A stretch of DNA of 64,000 nucleotides, from the NCBI RefSeq assembly GCF_002796985.1, contig NZ_PEKX01000008.1, positions 248,001 to 312,000 of the forward strand. Direction: 5' to 3'. This DNA comes from Pseudomonas sp. GTDB lineage: Bacteria > Pseudomonadota > Gammaproteobacteria > Pseudomonadales > Pseudomonadaceae. Made by a program: the position numbers and the translations under genes. The notes beneath the pieces are model-generated. The model saw nothing but the letters and a program-made list of their open reading frames with translations, was not told where the DNA came from and made no database searches. The stretch's first letter is position 1, and each line of letters starts with the position of its first letter. This document shows positions 14,996 through 23,179 of the stretch, piece after piece.

Positions 14996-15226
14996 ATGAA
15001 CCAACTCAAGACCCACCTGCAAATCAGCGCCTCGGCGTTCGGTCGCAAGGCCGCTGCTGTCGGCGCTCTGACCCTCGGCGCCGCTGGTGCCGCCATGGCC
15101 GCTGTACCGGCTGACGCCACCGCCGCGCTGACCACCGCCGGTGACGACACCAACACCATCGGTTGGGCCGTCTTCGCCGTGCTGGTCGCCGCCGCGGCGT
15201 TCAAGTACATGCGCCGCGCCCTGTAA
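14996..15226 (+). CDS. coaB: Major coat protein (pVIII/CoaB-like)
   Basis: A 76-residue precoat. A long signal sequence is probably cut after AGAAMA (residue 35). The 41-residue mature protein has an acidic N-terminus, one membrane span (IGWAVFAVLVAAAAF) and a basic end (KYMRRAL), exactly the architecture of filamentous-phage coat subunits. AGCGAGG precedes the ATG. A strong terminator directly downstream would boost this transcript over later genes, as in other inoviruses. Confidence 0.92.
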   Translation: MNQLKTHLQISASAFGRKAAAVGALTLGAAGAAMAAVPADATAALTTAGDDTNTIGWAVFAVLVAAAAFKYMRRAL

Positions 15227-15254
15227 TCCCACCCGGCTAACAAGCCGAAGCACC

Positions 15255-15279
15255 GAACCCCGCTCCGGCGGGGTTCTTT
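15255..15279 (+). terminator. Terminator after major coat gene
   Basis: A perfect 9-bp stem, GAACCCCGC / GCGGGGTTC, with a 4-nt loop followed by TTT. The position after the coat gene is conserved among filamentous phages. Confidence 0.88.
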
Positions 15280-15296
15280 CTTCTGGAGTCCGAACA

Positions 15297-15368
15297 ATGT
15301 CCGTTCAATGGTTCGTCCTCATCGTCACCACCGTGGCCTTCGCCGTGGTCCTGTTCGGTCGGGTGTGA
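15297..15368 (+). CDS. Prophage 23-aa hydrophobic peptide, minor coat candidate
   Basis: A 23-residue gene (MSVQWFVLIVTTVAFAVVLF then GRV) that is a single membrane span. GGAG lies about 10 bases upstream, and its TGA is 2 bases before the adsorption-protein ATG. Its size matches pVII/pIX-type tip proteins. Too short for routine gene calling. Confidence 0.65.
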   Translation: MSVQWFVLIVTTVAFAVVLFGRV

Positions 15369-15370
15369 GC

Positions 15371-16882
15371 ATGGGCCGTTTCCTGATTCTGCTGCTCGCC
15401 GCCCTGGTCGCCACGCCGACGATTGCCACCGAGCGGGTGAAGGTCGATCCCTTCATCAAAGCCGGTCCCGGCTACAGCGCCGCCAATGGCTCGATCACCG
15501 GCTACGTGCCCTCCAAGTCCAATGCCGATCTTTTGCTCGAAGCCGAGCGCAAAGGCTGGATGGGTGGCTCTGCTGCAAAGACCCCTGTCACCGTTAAGCC
15601 GAAGGTCACGGTTCCGGTTGGTGGGCTTACTTCCAAGCTTAAAGCCGGGCTTAAGACCAATGCCGGGCAGCTTGCCTTGGGCGCTGCTGTCTCCGGTGCT
15701 GTAGCGGCTGTCGGTTGGGTGATGTCGGATGACAACACCAAGCTTCAGCGCAAAGAGGAGAGCGTGGATGGCATTCCGGTTAATGGCACCGGTGCCTCTG
15801 TTGATGCCTGCTCGTATCAAGCTTCGGAGGTTCTCAACAAGATCAAGGTTGTTCAGTCCAATGGGGTTACCTATGCCATTGGTGCGTGGCCATCTGGTGC
15901 CACTGCTGGTACTGGTTGGCCTTCTGGCTATTTGTTCGTGAATAACTGCACTAGTACGGCCCGTGGTTTCACTTATAACTCGCAGGGTTACTGGCCTGTT
16001 TCTGCGAGGCGCGTTATTTCGATACAGGACGTCGTTTCACTCAAGCGGGATTTGACTGATTCCGACTACAGCAATCTTGACCCCTGGGTGGCTTCTCAGT
16101 CGGCGTCCTGGTTGAAAATGCTGCTCAGTGAGGTGTGTGGTGGCACGTATGGCGGGGTGAGCCCGCAGGCGTGCTATGACGGCCTTCAGAAACAGAGCGC
16201 CTCCATCATTACCGGCCCGGCGACTGTGCAGGGGCCGAAGCAAACCACCACCGGCACTTACAACCGCCCGGATGGCTCCATCGGCAATACCTCCACGACA
16301 ACCAACACCACATACAACATTCGCTACGGCGACACCTACTTCGACTACGACACCGTTACCACCAAGACCACGACCGAAGACGGCGTAAAGACTGGCGAGG
16401 AGACCACCAGCGATCAAGGTGATCCGCAGGAAAAGCCCGGCGAGGAAAAGGACAAGGAAGAGGACGAAAAGCCCGAACGCCTCGCTTCGGGCGAGCCTTG
16501 CGACGTGCCGCTGTCTTGCTCCGGCGACGCCATCGATTGCGCTGTCCTGACTCAGGAAAAAGCCCTTCGCTGTGCCTACGAGAAGCAGAGCGACTACGAG
16601 AAGCACAAGGCCGACATCAAAACTGCTGTTACCGGCTCCAAGTTCGAAATTGACGACAGCACCGAGATTCAAATCCCGTCCTTCATCAATCAGGGCACGC
16701 GCTTTCTCCCGGCGTCCTGCCCGGCTGACAAGACCTTCTCCCTAAGAACCAACGGCGGTCGCACCTTCGCCGTGACCTATGAGCCGCTCTGCGCGGCTGC
16801 CACTGACCTTGGCTACCTGATCGTCATCGCGGTCGGGGCTTTCTGCGTCCTCTATGTCGGGCGCTCTCTCGGAGGTGAATGA
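15371..16882 (+). CDS. coaA: Adsorption/attachment protein (pIII/CoaA-like, TspB-type domain)
   Basis: A 503-residue virion tip protein. A signal peptide (FLILLLAALVATPTIA) is followed by a variable receptor-binding half, an acidic low-complexity linker (EEKDKEEDEKPE near residue 370) and a cysteine-rich domain like TspB (CDVPLSCSGDAIDCAVLTQ). A single C-terminal span (LGYLIVIAVGAFCVLYVG) holds it in the membrane before assembly. It recognises the host pilus or surface. Bases 15.75-16.1 kb use more A/T-ending codons than neighbours, suggesting a recently exchanged receptor domain. Confidence 0.85.
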   Translation: MGRFLILLLAALVATPTIATERVKVDPFIKAGPGYSAANGSITGYVPSKSNADLLLEAERKGWMGGSAAKTPVTVKPKVTVPVGGLTSKLKAGLKTNAGQLALGAAVSGAVAAVGWVMSDDNTKLQRKEESVDGIPVNGTGASVDACSYQASEVLNKIKVVQSNGVTYAIGAWPSGATAGTGWPSGYLFVNNCTSTARGFTYNSQGYWPVSARRVISIQDVVSLKRDLTDSDYSNLDPWVASQSASWLKMLLSEVCGGTYGGVSPQACYDGLQKQSASIITGPATVQGPKQTTTGTYNRPDGSIGNTSTTTNTTYNIRYGDTYFDYDTVTTKTTTEDGVKTGEETTSDQGDPQEKPGEEKDKEEDEKPERLASGEPCDVPLSCSGDAIDCAVLTQEKALRCAYEKQSDYEKHKADIKTAVTGSKFEIDDSTEIQIPSFINQGTRFLPASCPADKTFSLRTNGGRTFAVTYEPLCAAATDLGYLIVIAVGAFCVLYVGRSLGGE

Positions 16883-17208
16883 TGCAATACGCCTTTATCG
16901 TCCAGATGCTGATCGTGATCGCCGTGCCCATCGTGAAGATGGTTCTTCGAGCGATTGGATTCGCGGTCGTCAGCTACGTCGGTTTCAACCTGCTGATCGA
17001 CATGGCGCGTAGTTACCTAATGTCGCAGATGGGCAGCGTCGCTGTGCCCATTCAACAGATTCTCGGCCTCGCCAAGATCGATGTGGCCATCAATATGTAC
17101 CTCGCTGCCGTCACCACTCGCGCCCTCATGGCGGGTTGGCTCAAAGCGCAGGATCGCCTACGTCGGCAGGTTTGGAACCCTCCGGGCCGCGACTACATCG
17201 ACGCTTAA
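16882..17208 (+). CDS. DUF2523 minor coat/assembly membrane protein (pVI-like)
   Basis: A 108-residue protein with several hydrophobic segments (FIVQMLIVIAVPIVKMVLRAIGFAVVSYVGFNLLI) and a basic C-terminus. It is the DUF2523 protein that lies between the adsorption protein and Zot in Pf-like and CTX-like phages, the position of pVI. GGAGG is 6 bases before the second of two consecutive ATG codons, so 16882 is preferred to 16879. The gene overlaps the preceding stop. Confidence 0.8.
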   Translation: MQYAFIVQMLIVIAVPIVKMVLRAIGFAVVSYVGFNLLIDMARSYLMSQMGSVAVPIQQILGLAKIDVAINMYLAAVTTRALMAGWLKAQDRLRRQVWNPPGRDYIDA

Positions 17209-17220
17209 GGAGGGCTCGAC

Positions 17221-18399
17221 ATGCTCATTATCCGTACAGGTAAGCCGGGCCACGGCAAGACTCTTAACGCCATCAAGGAAGTGGACGCCAAGGCGTTTGC
17301 GGAAGGCCGTAACGTCTACTACCACAATATCCGTGAACTCAAGACGGACAAGCTCCAAGCGCCTTGGTTTGAGTTTGAAGACCCGCTTAAGTGGCATGAG
17401 CTGCCGCATGACGCCATCGTTGTCGTGGATGAGGCGCAGGGTTGGTTCGGCGTTCGTGATCCTCGCCAGAAGCCGCCGGAGCATATCAGTGCTTTCGAGA
17501 CCATGCGTCATCAGGGGCATGAGGTCCACCTGATTACTCAGGATCCGCGTTTCATCGACGTGCACGCTCGCAGGCTCGCCAATGGGCATATTCACTTCTG
17601 GCGGGTTTTCAAGAGTCAGCAAGTGCTCCGCTTCGAACATGAGACGGTGATAGATGCTGTCGAGAAAAAGACCAGCTTCAAGGACGCGGACAAGACGGTA
17701 GTTAAGCTCGATAAGAAGTACTTCGGCCTCTACACCAGCACCAAGGCCAAGCACCATTTCAAGTTCAATCCGCCGAAGAAAATGATCCTGGCTCTTGCGG
17801 TGATCGCTGGCGCGGGGTTCATGGTGTACCGCGCCTATGAGCGCTACCAACAAGGTAGTAAGCCGGCCGATGCAGCTACGGCCAGCGCAATACAAGAGCA
17901 GCCCGGCATGGTCGATCAGGCTAAGTCGATGGTGGGTTCGCTGATCAGCCCAACAGGTGGCGATGCTCCCAAGGCGGTTACGCCTGAGCAGTACATTGAG
18001 CAGCGAAAGCCCCGCATCGCCGACCTGCCAGCATCCGCCCCGGTGTATGACCAACTCAATACCCCGGTTAGCAAGCCGCGCCTTTACTGCCTGTCCACCA
18101 GTGACCCGAGGTTGGTGGAGCGTCGACCGCCGGAGACGGTGAAGGACGGTCAATCCTGTCAGTGCTATACGCAGCAGGCGACCAAGTTCTCCACCAGCTT
18201 CGACTTTTGCATCAGCGTGGCGCGCAACGGCTACTTCGATCCCACTTTGCCTGACCGTGGCACCGGCCCTGATGCGCGCATGGCGCAGCAATCGCCTCCG
18301 GTGCAGTCATTCCCTAGTGCTCAGTCCACGGCTAGTAGTGAGCCCAACGGGCCAACGGTGACCGTGGTTCCGTATGAGAAGGGGAAGTTTCTTTGGTAG
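17221..18399 (+). CDS. zot: Zot-family assembly ATPase (pI-like)
   Basis: A 392-residue morphogenesis protein. The cytoplasmic N-terminal P-loop domain has Walker A GKPGHGKT at residues 7-14 and Walker B IVVVDEAQ near 66-73. One membrane span (MILALAVIAGAGFMVYRAY, about 188-206) leads to a periplasmic C-terminal domain. It powers extrusion of the filament through the envelope. No secretin gene accompanies it, so a host secretin is presumably used. AAGGAGG precedes the ATG. Confidence 0.92.
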   Translation: MLIIRTGKPGHGKTLNAIKEVDAKAFAEGRNVYYHNIRELKTDKLQAPWFEFEDPLKWHELPHDAIVVVDEAQGWFGVRDPRQKPPEHISAFETMRHQGHEVHLITQDPRFIDVHARRLANGHIHFWRVFKSQQVLRFEHETVIDAVEKKTSFKDADKTVVKLDKKYFGLYTSTKAKHHFKFNPPKKMILALAVIAGAGFMVYRAYERYQQGSKPADAATASAIQEQPGMVDQAKSMVGSLISPTGGDAPKAVTPEQYIEQRKPRIADLPASAPVYDQLNTPVSKPRLYCLSTSDPRLVERRPPETVKDGQSCQCYTQQATKFSTSFDFCISVARNGYFDPTLPDRGTGPDARMAQQSPPVQSFPSAQSTASSEPNGPTVTVVPYEKGKFLW

Positions 18400-18488
18400 C
18401 TCGGCGGGCGGATTTGCGGACGGAGGCGAGGGATGAGCCCCGCCGCAAGCCGCCCCGGCCAGCACGGTCGACGCCCCTGTAACACGTC

Positions 18489-18534
18489 GGATAACACCCC
18501 GGTCATTTGGATAGCATTGGATAGATTTGGACGA
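18489..18534 (+). promoter_or_regulatory. Phased GGATA repeats upstream of the replication gene
   Basis: GGATAA/GGATAG/GGATAG occur at 18489, 18509 and 18519, with a weaker GGACGA at 18529, all on a 10-bp grid. The stretch GGATAGCATTGGATAGATTT resembles CGATAGCAACCGATAGATTT beside attL. It ends 3 bases before the initiator ATG, which has only a weak ribosome site. It may bind Rep, integrase or excisionase. Confidence 0.6.
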
Positions 18535-18537
18535 ATT

Positions 18538-19833
18538 ATGAAGACCAAGGCAATTCACCAGCTTCGTGCAGTACTCCAGCCTGACGGACAGTTCTTTGAG
18601 TCGCCCGAAGGGCGTTTGTTTGTTGATCCTAAGACGGTTGAGTTCACTGACCTTTCCGGCGTTCGTCTTCTGCGCTGTGGTGTGGATACGGTGCGCCAGT
18701 TGTACAACGGCCTGATTCGCCCTGAGGTAATGGCTGTTTTCGATCAGGCGGAAGACATTGTGGAGTTTGCCGGCTATCAGTGGGCCAAGGGCCGTATCGG
18801 TCGTGACTCTGGCTATCAGTTTCGGCTCCAGAACGCCGAAATGGGCATTATTCTGCTGATCAAGAATCACAATGTGCGGCTCGAGAATATCGGCGCTCAC
18901 CTCAAGATTGAGGTATCGCCGCATGCGCTCGATGGTGCTGATCCAAGTGTGCTGCAAGGCGTTCTCGATGACCTAGCAGCCGCTGTGTTGCAAGCAAGCG
19001 AGCCCAATCAGTGCGCGGTGCATATCGCGCTCGACGTGCAGGGCTGGACGCCTCCCGCCGATCTGGTGGATCGCATGCATTGCCGGTCCCGTCGCGTTCG
19101 CCAAATCAGCGGTATCGACCGTATCGAGTTCGATAGCAATGCGTCGGTTTATGGGCGTGGTCAGACGTACATGTTCGGCAGTGCGTCCGGGCTGCAACTG
19201 TCGATCTACAACAAGACGCTGCAAGCCCGTGCTACTGACAAGCTCGACTATTGGGAATCCGTGTGGGCTTCCCTCAACGGTGATCCTTTTGGTGATAGCG
19301 AGCCGGCGTATAACCCCCTGGAAACCGTTTGGCGCATTGAGTTCCGTTTCCATCATTCCATCGTTCAGCAGTTCTCGGAAGGCTCTACGCTCTCCTCCGG
19401 TGAGGTGATCGGCTGTGTTACCTACTCGGGCCTTTGCCCGCACCTGCAAGGGCTGTGGCAGTACGCCTGTGAGAATTTCCGCGTTATGTCGCGGGAGGGT
19501 GTCTTTGATCCCTTCTGGACACTCATTAGCCAAGATGCCCGTGTGCAGGTCGAGGCCGACCCGCTGATCGAACGCGCTGAGTATCGCCGCTACTACAAGA
19601 CCGCAAAGGGCTTTTCGGGACGCAACTGCGAGATGTTCCTCGGCCAGTTCGTGAGCCTGATTGCGCGTGAGCGAATCCCTCCAAAAAAGGCCCTCCAGTC
19701 CGCCCGTAAGCTCGAATTCTGGCATGTGGTTGAAGATCACTACATTGCCAAGGGTTGGACCTTGCAAGAGTTCGAGCGACACGTTTCGAAGCTCATTGCT
19801 GATCGGTACATCAGGCGGGGGTACGCGATCTAA
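18538..19833 (+). CDS. Phage replication initiation protein (PA0727-like)
   Basis: A 431-residue protein at the position and length of the Pf rolling-circle initiator. It would nick the plus-strand origin and start replication of the circular form. A core HIALDVQGWTPPADLVDRM is near residue 165, an RIEFRFHHSIVQQF segment near 270 and a tyrosine-rich stretch EYRRYYKTAKG near 355 that could hold the nicking tyrosine. The ATG at 18538 is chosen; an upstream in-frame ATG (18433) would give an unrelated Pro/Arg-rich leader. It overlaps the integrase start by one base. Confidence 0.8.
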   Translation: MKTKAIHQLRAVLQPDGQFFESPEGRLFVDPKTVEFTDLSGVRLLRCGVDTVRQLYNGLIRPEVMAVFDQAEDIVEFAGYQWAKGRIGRDSGYQFRLQNAEMGIILLIKNHNVRLENIGAHLKIEVSPHALDGADPSVLQGVLDDLAAAVLQASEPNQCAVHIALDVQGWTPPADLVDRMHCRSRRVRQISGIDRIEFDSNASVYGRGQTYMFGSASGLQLSIYNKTLQARATDKLDYWESVWASLNGDPFGDSEPAYNPLETVWRIEFRFHHSIVQQFSEGSTLSSGEVIGCVTYSGLCPHLQGLWQYACENFRVMSREGVFDPFWTLISQDARVQVEADPLIERAEYRRYYKTAKGFSGRNCEMFLGQFVSLIARERIPPKKALQSARKLEFWHVVEDHYIAKGWTLQEFERHVSKLIADRYIRRGYAI

Positions 19834-20861
19834 TGGCTATTACCAAGCTGGAAGATGGACGTTGGAAGGTGGACGTTCGCGTATCGCCTGTGAAGCGATT
19901 CCGGAAAACCTTCAAGACCAAGGGTGAGGCACAGCGGTTCGAGCTGCATGTACAGGGCAAGGCCGAGCAGTCGAAGGAATGGGCGGTAAAGGGGCCTGAT
20001 CGTCGTAGGCTCTCTGAGCTGGTTGGGCTTTGGTATGACCTGCACGGTCATATGCTCAAGGACGGTGAGCGTCGTCGCGCTAAGCTCGATGCTTTGGCTG
20101 TCCGCCTGGGCGATCCCGTGGCGGCCACTTTGCGGCCTCAGGTTTATGCGCATGATCGTCGGGTGCGTAATGAGGCTGGGACGTCGCCTAAGACGCTCAA
20201 TAATGAGCTGGGGTATCTGCGGGCGGTCTACAACGAATTGCGCGGGCTCGGAGAAGTCGCCTACGCGAACCCTTTGGAGCTGGTGAAGCCTTTCCGTATC
20301 GAGGAACGGGAACTGTCGTGGCTCGATGACGGTGAGGTAGACCAACTGCTCGATGCTATTCGCAGTGGCTGCGATAACCCACATGTGTTGCCCATCGTTC
20401 TGATCTGCCTTGCGACTGGTGCCCGATGGTCTGAGGCGGAAGGGCTGAGGCCATCAAGGCTTCGTGAATGCACCGTGACCTATGCGCAGACGAAATCATC
20501 CCGCGTTCGGTCTATCCCGATTTCTGCCGATCTGGATGCGTTTATTCGTGAGCATTGGAAGCAGCACGGCCAGTTCACTCCGGCGATCACTTCTTTCCGA
20601 CGTGCGCTGGATCGTTCTGGTATCGAGTTACCAAAAGGGCAGGCCAGCCATGCTTTGCGCCACACGTTTGCCAGCCGCTTCATGCAGAAGGGTGGCAACA
20701 TCCTCACGCTACAGAAGATTCTCGGCCACTCAAGCCTTGCCATGACCATGCGGTATGCGCACCTCGCACCTGAGCATCTGGTGGAAGCGGTCCGGCTGAA
20801 CCCATTAGCTGGTAGGGCAATCTTTGGTCAAACGCCTACCCTAGAAAGCAAAAACCCCTGA
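19833..20861 (+). CDS. int: Tyrosine recombinase integrase
   Basis: A 342-residue phage integrase. An N-terminal arm-binding and SAM-like core-binding region is followed by the catalytic domain with R198 (TGARWSEAEGL), K221 (QTKSSR), H273 and R276 (HALRHTF), H299 (LGHSSL) and nucleophile Y308 (MRYAHL). All catalytic residues are present. It begins at the last base of the replication gene stop and points toward attR, so it is co-transcribed with the replication gene. It is responsible for insertion at the ssrA 3' end. Confidence 0.93.
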   Translation: MAITKLEDGRWKVDVRVSPVKRFRKTFKTKGEAQRFELHVQGKAEQSKEWAVKGPDRRRLSELVGLWYDLHGHMLKDGERRRAKLDALAVRLGDPVAATLRPQVYAHDRRVRNEAGTSPKTLNNELGYLRAVYNELRGLGEVAYANPLELVKPFRIEERELSWLDDGEVDQLLDAIRSGCDNPHVLPIVLICLATGARWSEAEGLRPSRLRECTVTYAQTKSSRVRSIPISADLDAFIREHWKQHGQFTPAITSFRRALDRSGIELPKGQASHALRHTFASRFMQKGGNILTLQKILGHSSLAMTMRYAHLAPEHLVEAVRLNPLAGRAIFGQTPTLESKNP

Positions 20862-20886
20862 AATTCTCTAGGAAAATCAGGGGTTT
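20853..20886. terminator. Phage-borne hairpin between int and ssrA
   Basis: An imperfect hairpin (AAACCCCTGA with TCAGGGTTT, one bulged C, loop about 15 nt). On the minus strand it is followed by TTTTT, so it can end ssrA transcription. On the plus strand it follows int. It lies inside the prophage. Confidence 0.65.
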
Positions 20887-20892
20887 AGGCTG

Positions 20893-20927
20893 TTTGGATT
20901 TGGTGGAGCCGGGGGGATTTGAACCCC
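20893..20927. repeat. attR: 35-bp repeat inside the intact ssrA 3' end
   Basis: Identical to 11722-11756. It includes the last 27 bases of the intact tmRNA gene (minus strand) and 8 bases beyond. Because the integrase side carries the complete gene, the phage restored the ssrA 3' end on integration. Confidence 0.93.
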
Positions 20928-21258
20928 CGTCCGCCAGTTCTCCGCTGTCGGTTCTACATGCTTAGCCATCTCTACTGAGTTAACTCCGCGCGGCCCGAGT
21001 GGCAGGGCGCTTGGAGCGAGCTGTATGAGTTTTAGCCGTTACGTCTACAGCGAACTTGGCGGCGATCCTGTTCTATATGACAGACCTAATCTTCGGGTTT
21101 ACAGGCATCCCCTAGGGTCTGCTAGCGGCACTTAGGCTGCTAGGGCGTAGTTGTCGTCGTTGGCAACTATAAAGTTGTGGCAGCTGATTTACGAGAACTG
21201 TCACCTACTCGGCATGCCCCTAGAGTTTTGTTACCGGCGTCGAATCCTAATCGGCCCC
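20901..21258 (-). ncRNA. ssrA: tmRNA (transfer-messenger RNA)
   Basis: This is a 358-base tmRNA. The 5' end reads GGGGCCGATTAGGATTCGAC and the 3' end closes the alanyl-acceptor stem with GGGGGTTCAAATCCCCCCGG and CTCCACCA. The tag reading frame at 21132-21164 encodes ANDDNYALAA with a TAA stop, the Pseudomonas tag, resuming at GCC. With SmpB (encoded at 36.6-37.0 kb) it rescues stalled ribosomes. A TAGAAT -10-like box lies at 21282-21287, implying a short leader trimmed by RNase P. The gene hosts the prophage. Confidence 0.97.
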
Positions 21259-21290
21259 AAAACCTGTCAAGGTCGGAATCCATTCTACGG

Positions 21291-21321
21291 TAAAGCCGCC
21301 CCGATAGCCACCCGGGGCGGC
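21291..21321 (-). terminator. Terminator of the DJ-1/PfpI gene
   Basis: A perfect 9-bp stem (GCCGCCCCG / CGGGGCGGC) with a 9-nt loop. On the minus strand it ends in TTTA. It separates the gene from ssrA. Confidence 0.75.
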
Positions 21322-21332
21322 GCAAGCTGTTG

Positions 21333-22010
21333 TCAGCTCAGGAATTTCAGCACAGCTTCGGCCACGGCCTCGGAGGACGCGGGGTTCTGCCCGGTGATCA
21401 GGCCGCGATCGACCTCCACGTGGCTCTGCCAGTCCGGGCCCTTGCTGTAGCGGGCGCCGTTGGCCTTGAGCATGTCCTGGACGAGGAAGGGCACCACGTC
21501 GGTGAGGCCGACGGCGTCCTCCTCGCTGTTGGAAAAGCCGGTGACGTGCCGGCCCTGCACCAGCGGCTGGCCGTCGAGCCCACGGGGATGACGGAACACG
21601 GCCGGGGCGTGGCAGACAGCGGAGACGGTCTTGCCACTGGAGTGGAAGGCTTCGATCAGCGCCACCGAGGTGCGGTCCTCGGCCAGGTCCCAGAGCGGGC
21701 CGTGGCCGCCGGGGTAGAACACGGCGTCGAAATCGTCAGCCTTGACCTCGTTGAGCTTCACGGTGTTGGCCAGTGCGGCCTGGGCTTCGCTGTCCTGGCG
21801 GAAGCGGTGGGTGGCCGGGGTCTGGGCGTCTTCCTCGTCGCTCTTGGGGTCGAGCGGCGGCTGGCCGCCCTTGGGCGAGGCCAGGGTCAGGCTGGCGCCG
21901 GCATCCTTGAACACGTAGTAGGGCGCGGCGAACTCCTCGAGCCAGAAGCCGGTTTTCTTGCCGGTGCTGCCGAGCTGGTCGTGGGAGGTCAGGACTACCA
22001 GGATTTTCAT
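21333..22010 (-). CDS. DJ-1/PfpI superfamily protein (Hsp31-like)
   Basis: A 225-residue protein of the class I glutamine amidotransferase-like DJ-1/PfpI fold. The nucleophile elbow SAVCHAPAVF places the catalytic Cys at residue 133. FYPGGHGPLWDL carries the acidic partner region, and FSNSEEDAVGL is typical of the Hsp31/YDR533C branch, which detoxifies methylglyoxal or acts as a chaperone. It is cytoplasmic. AGGAG lies 5 bases before the ATG at 22010, better placed than the GTG two codons earlier. The exact activity is not determinable. Confidence 0.85.
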   Translation of the reverse strand: MKILVVLTSHDQLGSTGKKTGFWLEEFAAPYYVFKDAGASLTLASPKGGQPPLDPKSDEEDAQTPATHRFRQDSEAQAALANTVKLNEVKADDFDAVFYPGGHGPLWDLAEDRTSVALIEAFHSSGKTVSAVCHAPAVFRHPRGLDGQPLVQGRHVTGFSNSEEDAVGLTDVVPFLVQDMLKANGARYSKGPDWQSHVEVDRGLITGQNPASSEAVAEAVLKFLS

Positions 22011-22096
22011 GCTCACTCCTTCGGCGTATCGCTAGTCGTGCGGCTGCCGCCGAAACGGCAGCCCGGACTGTCAGTGTAGGCAATACGCCGCCTGCG

Positions 22097-23110
22097 TCAG
22101 CGCGACAGGGTGATCCCCAGATAGGCGGCGTACAGCACGCCGTTGAGCATCAGCCCCCAGATCGGCAGGCCGCCGCCGCGCTGGGCGTTGATCCGCAGCC
22201 AGAGCGCAGCGCCGAGGGTGACCAGCACGCCGGTGAGCACTTCGATACGCGGCTGCCAGGGCGTGAGCAGGATGCCAATGGCGGGCAGCAGAGTGCCCTG
22301 GAAGACCATGGCGCCGCTGATGTTGCCGAAGGCCAGGGTGTCCTTGCCGCGACGCACCCAGAGGATGCTGTTGATCTTTTCCGGCAGCTCCGTAGCAATG
22401 GGGATGATCAGCAACGACAGCAGCAGCGCGGAAATGCCCAGCAGGTGCGACAGGCCTTCCACGCCGTGGATGAAGCCCTTGGCGCCCAGCACCAGCAGCG
22501 CCAGGCCCAGCAGCAATTGCAGCAGGATGGTGGCGAGGTTGGTCGGCAGGCCGATGCGCGACAGGTACATGTGATGGTCGGCCTCGGTGCCGTGGCCGTC
22601 TTCCACCAGGCTTTGCGATGCGCGCAGGGTCAGGGTGATGTAGGCGACGTAAGTCAGCACCAGCAGCACGCTGAGTGCGACGCGCACGGAGTGCAGTTCA
22701 GCGGGCACGAACATGGCGAGAGTGGCGAAGCTGAAGGCGATCAGGAAGAAGTTCAGATCGCGCTTCATTCCCGTACGTTCGGGGCGGACGCGCCCGAACA
22801 GGCCGCGAGCGCGCCAGGCGAAACAGGCCATCAGGCAGGTGGACAAGGTGGAGAGCATCAGCGGTGCGCCGAGGATGGCGCCGACGCCGACTTCCTCATT
22901 GAGGGTGACGTTGCTGGTGCCGGCGAACAGCGCCAGCAGCGGAATCAGGGTTTCCGGCAGGGCGGTGCCGATGGCGGCGAACAGCGAGCCGGTGACGCCT
23001 TCGGAAATCCCCAGGCGCTCGCCGAAGTGTTCCAGCGCATTGGTGAAGAGTTCGGCGGCGATCAGGATCACCAGCAGCATGCCGAGCAGTTCGAGGATGA
23101 AGGTCAGCAT
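22097..23110 (-). CDS. CaCA-family cation exchanger, probable Mn2+ (or Ca2+) exporter
   Basis: A 337-residue inner-membrane antiporter with about 10 hydrophobic segments. It has the two inverted alpha repeats of the Ca2+/cation antiporter superfamily: GTALPETLIPLLALFAGTSN near residue 46 and IATELPEKINSILWVRRGKD near 240. The acidic residues in these repeats bind the cation. Because its mRNA carries a yybP-ykoY leader, export of Mn2+ is more likely than plain Ca2+. The start at 23110 has TGGAG 8 bases upstream. Confidence 0.85.
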   Translation of the reverse strand: MLTFILELLGMLLVILIAAELFTNALEHFGERLGISEGVTGSLFAAIGTALPETLIPLLALFAGTSNVTLNEEVGVGAILGAPLMLSTLSTCLMACFAWRARGLFGRVRPERTGMKRDLNFFLIAFSFATLAMFVPAELHSVRVALSVLLVLTYVAYITLTLRASQSLVEDGHGTEADHHMYLSRIGLPTNLATILLQLLLGLALLVLGAKGFIHGVEGLSHLLGISALLLSLLIIPIATELPEKINSILWVRRGKDTLAFGNISGAMVFQGTLLPAIGILLTPWQPRIEVLTGVLVTLGAALWLRINAQRGGGLPIWGLMLNGVLYAAYLGITLSR

Positions 23111-23179
23111 GTGTGCAGCTCCAGGCAGGTGGAGCGAAGGGTGGGGTGGTGCATCACGGTGAAGCTCCCGGCCGGTGTA

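Larger units (their letters stand above)
11722..20927 (+). mobile_element. Pf1-like inovirus (filamentous phage) prophage in ssrA
   Basis: This is a 9.2-kb element bounded by the 35-bp direct repeats. It holds a complete inovirus set in the Pf1/Pf4 order: repressor, excisionase, small genes, ssDNA-binding protein, small membrane proteins, major coat protein, adsorption protein, DUF2523 protein, Zot ATPase, replication initiator and integrase. The integrase abuts the intact ssrA copy, as expected for a tRNA-type site. No toxin-antitoxin or reverse-transcriptase cargo like that of Pf4/Pf5 is visible. No gene is evidently broken, so the prophage may be active. Confidence 0.93.
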
